Assembly (NCBI RefSeq): GCF_015353075.1
Contig: NZ_CP064190.1
Span: 61,047-125,046 of the forward strand
Direction: 5' to 3'
Origin: Rhizobium sp. 007
GTDB lineage: Bacteria > Pseudomonadota > Alphaproteobacteria > Rhizobiales > Rhizobiaceae
Length of the DNA: 64,000 bases
Below are positions 62,964 through 64,000 of this stretch, one piece after another (position 1 is the first letter of the stretch; each line of letters starts with the position of its first letter). The notes beneath the pieces were generated by a model. That model did not search any database. It was not told the DNA's origin and worked only from the letters and a program-made list of their open reading frames with translations. A program made the position numbers and the translations under genes.

Positions 62964-63914
62964 ATGGCTAGGAAACATCTTCTTTCCGACCTCGCAGGTC
63001 CAAAGTCGTCAGCAGCTGACTTGTCTCCAGAGGAAAGCGTCACACCTCAATACGCTCCTCGCGGTGCCATTGGTGCCGTCTCCCGATCGATCGAGCTCTT
63101 GAAGTCCCAATCTCTGATGGAGCTCGACCCCGATCTGATCGACGCACCGTCCGTCATCGACCGCCTCGACGAGGATGGCGAGCAGTTCGAGGAGTTTGCG
63201 CGCAACATCCGCGAGAACGGACAGCAGGTTCCAATTCTCGTTCGACCGCACCCCTCAATCGAGGGGCGCTATCAGGTCGCCTATGGGCGTCGGCGCCTTC
63301 GTGCTGTGAAGCAGGCCGGGCTCAAGATCAAGGCGGCAGTCAGGACCTTGACGGACGACGAGCTCGTCTTGGCCCAAGGCCAGGAAAACAGTGCTCGCCA
63401 GGATCTGTCATTCATCGAACGTGCTCTTTACGCTGCGGAACTCGAGGCGAGCGGAGTTCAGCGTTCAGTCATCATGGCGGCTCTTGCCGTCGATAAGAGC
63501 AATCTTTCCCGTCTGATCCAGGCTGCAACGCAGCTGCCAGCTGATGTCATCCGTTCAATCGGGGCTGCCCCTAAGACCGGACGCGATCGTTGGGTCGAAC
63601 TTGCAACGCGGCTGGGCAAGGACGGAGCGGTCGACAAGGCACGCGAAGTATTGTCCGATAGCACGATCAAGGCCCTCCCCTCGGACGAGCGGTTCGCGGG
63701 GGTCTTCGAGGCTCTAGCGCCGAAGAAGCCTAGGAAGGAAAAAGCTCAAGCTAAGGTTTGGCAGGCCGACGATGGCGTCAAGGCAGCAAGCCTCCGGGAA
63801 GACAAACGCACGCTTACGCTGACGATCGACAAGAAGGCGGCCCCTGATTTTGGGGATTACCTTGTGTCGGTCCTGCCAGAGATCTACGCCTCGTTCAAGA
63901 AAACGAAGCAGTAG
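62964..63914 (+). CDS. repB: RepB partition protein (ParB family)
   Basis: A 316-residue RepB. MARKHLLSDL start, ParB domain (ENGQQVPILVRPHPSIEGRY, VAYGRRRLRAVKQAGLKIKA, LAQGQENSARQDLSFIERAL), helix-turn-helix (AALAVDKSNLSRLIQ). Binds parS and works with RepA. AAAGGAG precedes the ATG. repC should begin shortly beyond the window, after the antisense RNA. Confidence 0.95.
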   Translation: MARKHLLSDLAGPKSSAADLSPEESVTPQYAPRGAIGAVSRSIELLKSQSLMELDPDLIDAPSVIDRLDEDGEQFEEFARNIRENGQQVPILVRPHPSIEGRYQVAYGRRRLRAVKQAGLKIKAAVRTLTDDELVLAQGQENSARQDLSFIERALYAAELEASGVQRSVIMAALAVDKSNLSRLIQAATQLPADVIRSIGAAPKTGRDRWVELATRLGKDGAVDKAREVLSDSTIKALPSDERFAGVFEALAPKKPRKEKAQAKVWQADDGVKAASLREDKRTLTLTIDKKAAPDFGDYLVSVLPEIYASFKKTKQ

Positions 63915-63948
63915 GTAATTCGAGACGAGGAAAGGATCGAAAGAGCAA

Positions 63949-63982
63949 AGAAAAAGCCCTCCGAAACGGTGTTCCAGAAGGC
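63949..63982 (-). terminator. terminator of the repABC counter-transcribed RNA
   Basis: On the minus strand GCCTTCTGGAAC pairs with GTTTCGGAGGGC (12 pairs counting G-U) around an ACC loop and is followed by TTTTTC. Lies right after repB, where repABC plasmids end the small antisense RNA that limits RepC synthesis. The RNA promoter is outside the window. Confidence 0.8.
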
Positions 63983-64000
63983 CTCTCTCAGTTTGGTCGC

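Noticed and set aside
1..64000. CRISPR arrays, rRNA and tRNA genes
   Set aside because: No regularly spaced direct repeats and no recognisable tRNA or rRNA sequence were seen on reading; a covariance-model search was not possible.

Overview
The window looks like part of a large accessory plasmid (or chromid) of an alphaproteobacterium in the Rhizobiaceae or a close relative (Rhizobium, Ensifer, Agrobacterium type). The main evidence is at the right end: repA and repB of a repABC replicon, with a remnant of a conjugal trb operon reading divergently from repA as on Ti-type plasmids, a second stand-alone repC, and typical rhizobial plasmid cargo (ParB-like protein, DUF736 protein, ArdC antirestriction protein, VbhA/Fic and VapBC modules). 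Replicon assignment is firm. Species is not determined.

Layout. 1-6.9 kb: two tandem minus-strand phosphonate biosynthesis operons. The better one encodes PEP mutase, a PLP aminotransferase, a nucleotidyltransferase and a CDP-alcohol phosphatidyltransferase cut short beside IS6-family sequence. The other keeps an aminotransferase fused in frame to a 5' scrap of pepM. 6.9-11.7 kb: an IS6-family element split by an RmInt1-like group II intron, whose reverse transcriptase gene is itself split by a serine-recombinase element. 11.7-14.5 kb: small minus-strand genes (two NUDIX, a P-loop kinase-like protein, a histidine phosphatase, a resolvase), several frameshifted. 14.8-20.2 kb: a restriction-type locus made of a HigA-like regulator, a beta-class DNA methyltransferase, an McrB-like AAA+ protein and an McrC-like PD-(D/E)XK protein. 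20.2-30.7 kb: accessory genes including a membrane protein/hydrolase pair, an ATP-dependent DNA ligase operon and XRE regulators. 31-33 kb: plasmid housekeeping hypotheticals and an IS110 remnant.

34.2-46.3 kb is a second phosphonate locus. A LysR regulator diverges from a compact operon for phosphonoacetate hydrolase, a second alkaline-phosphatase-superfamily enzyme, a PhnD/PhnE/PhnC importer and an amidase. On the opposite strand are an aminotransferase, a decayed nucleotidyltransferase, a decayed EamA permease and a nucleotidyltransferase-aminotransferase fusion protein. The plasmid therefore carries genes that make a C-P bond and genes that import and break one.

46.9-50.4 kb is eroded (a gene split by a 168-bp MITE-like element, a dioxygenase with an in-frame stop, a GNAT acetyltransferase). 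50.5-64 kb is the plasmid backbone: ParB-like protein behind a leader also found at 31.1 kb, VapBC, repC with its counter-transcript terminator, DUF736, VbhA/Fic, ArdC, trbC-trbB, repA, a parS-like site, repB, and the terminator of the repABC counter-transcribed RNA at the edge. Single-base frameshifts are common (at least eight loci), so real decay and sequencing error both need to be considered.
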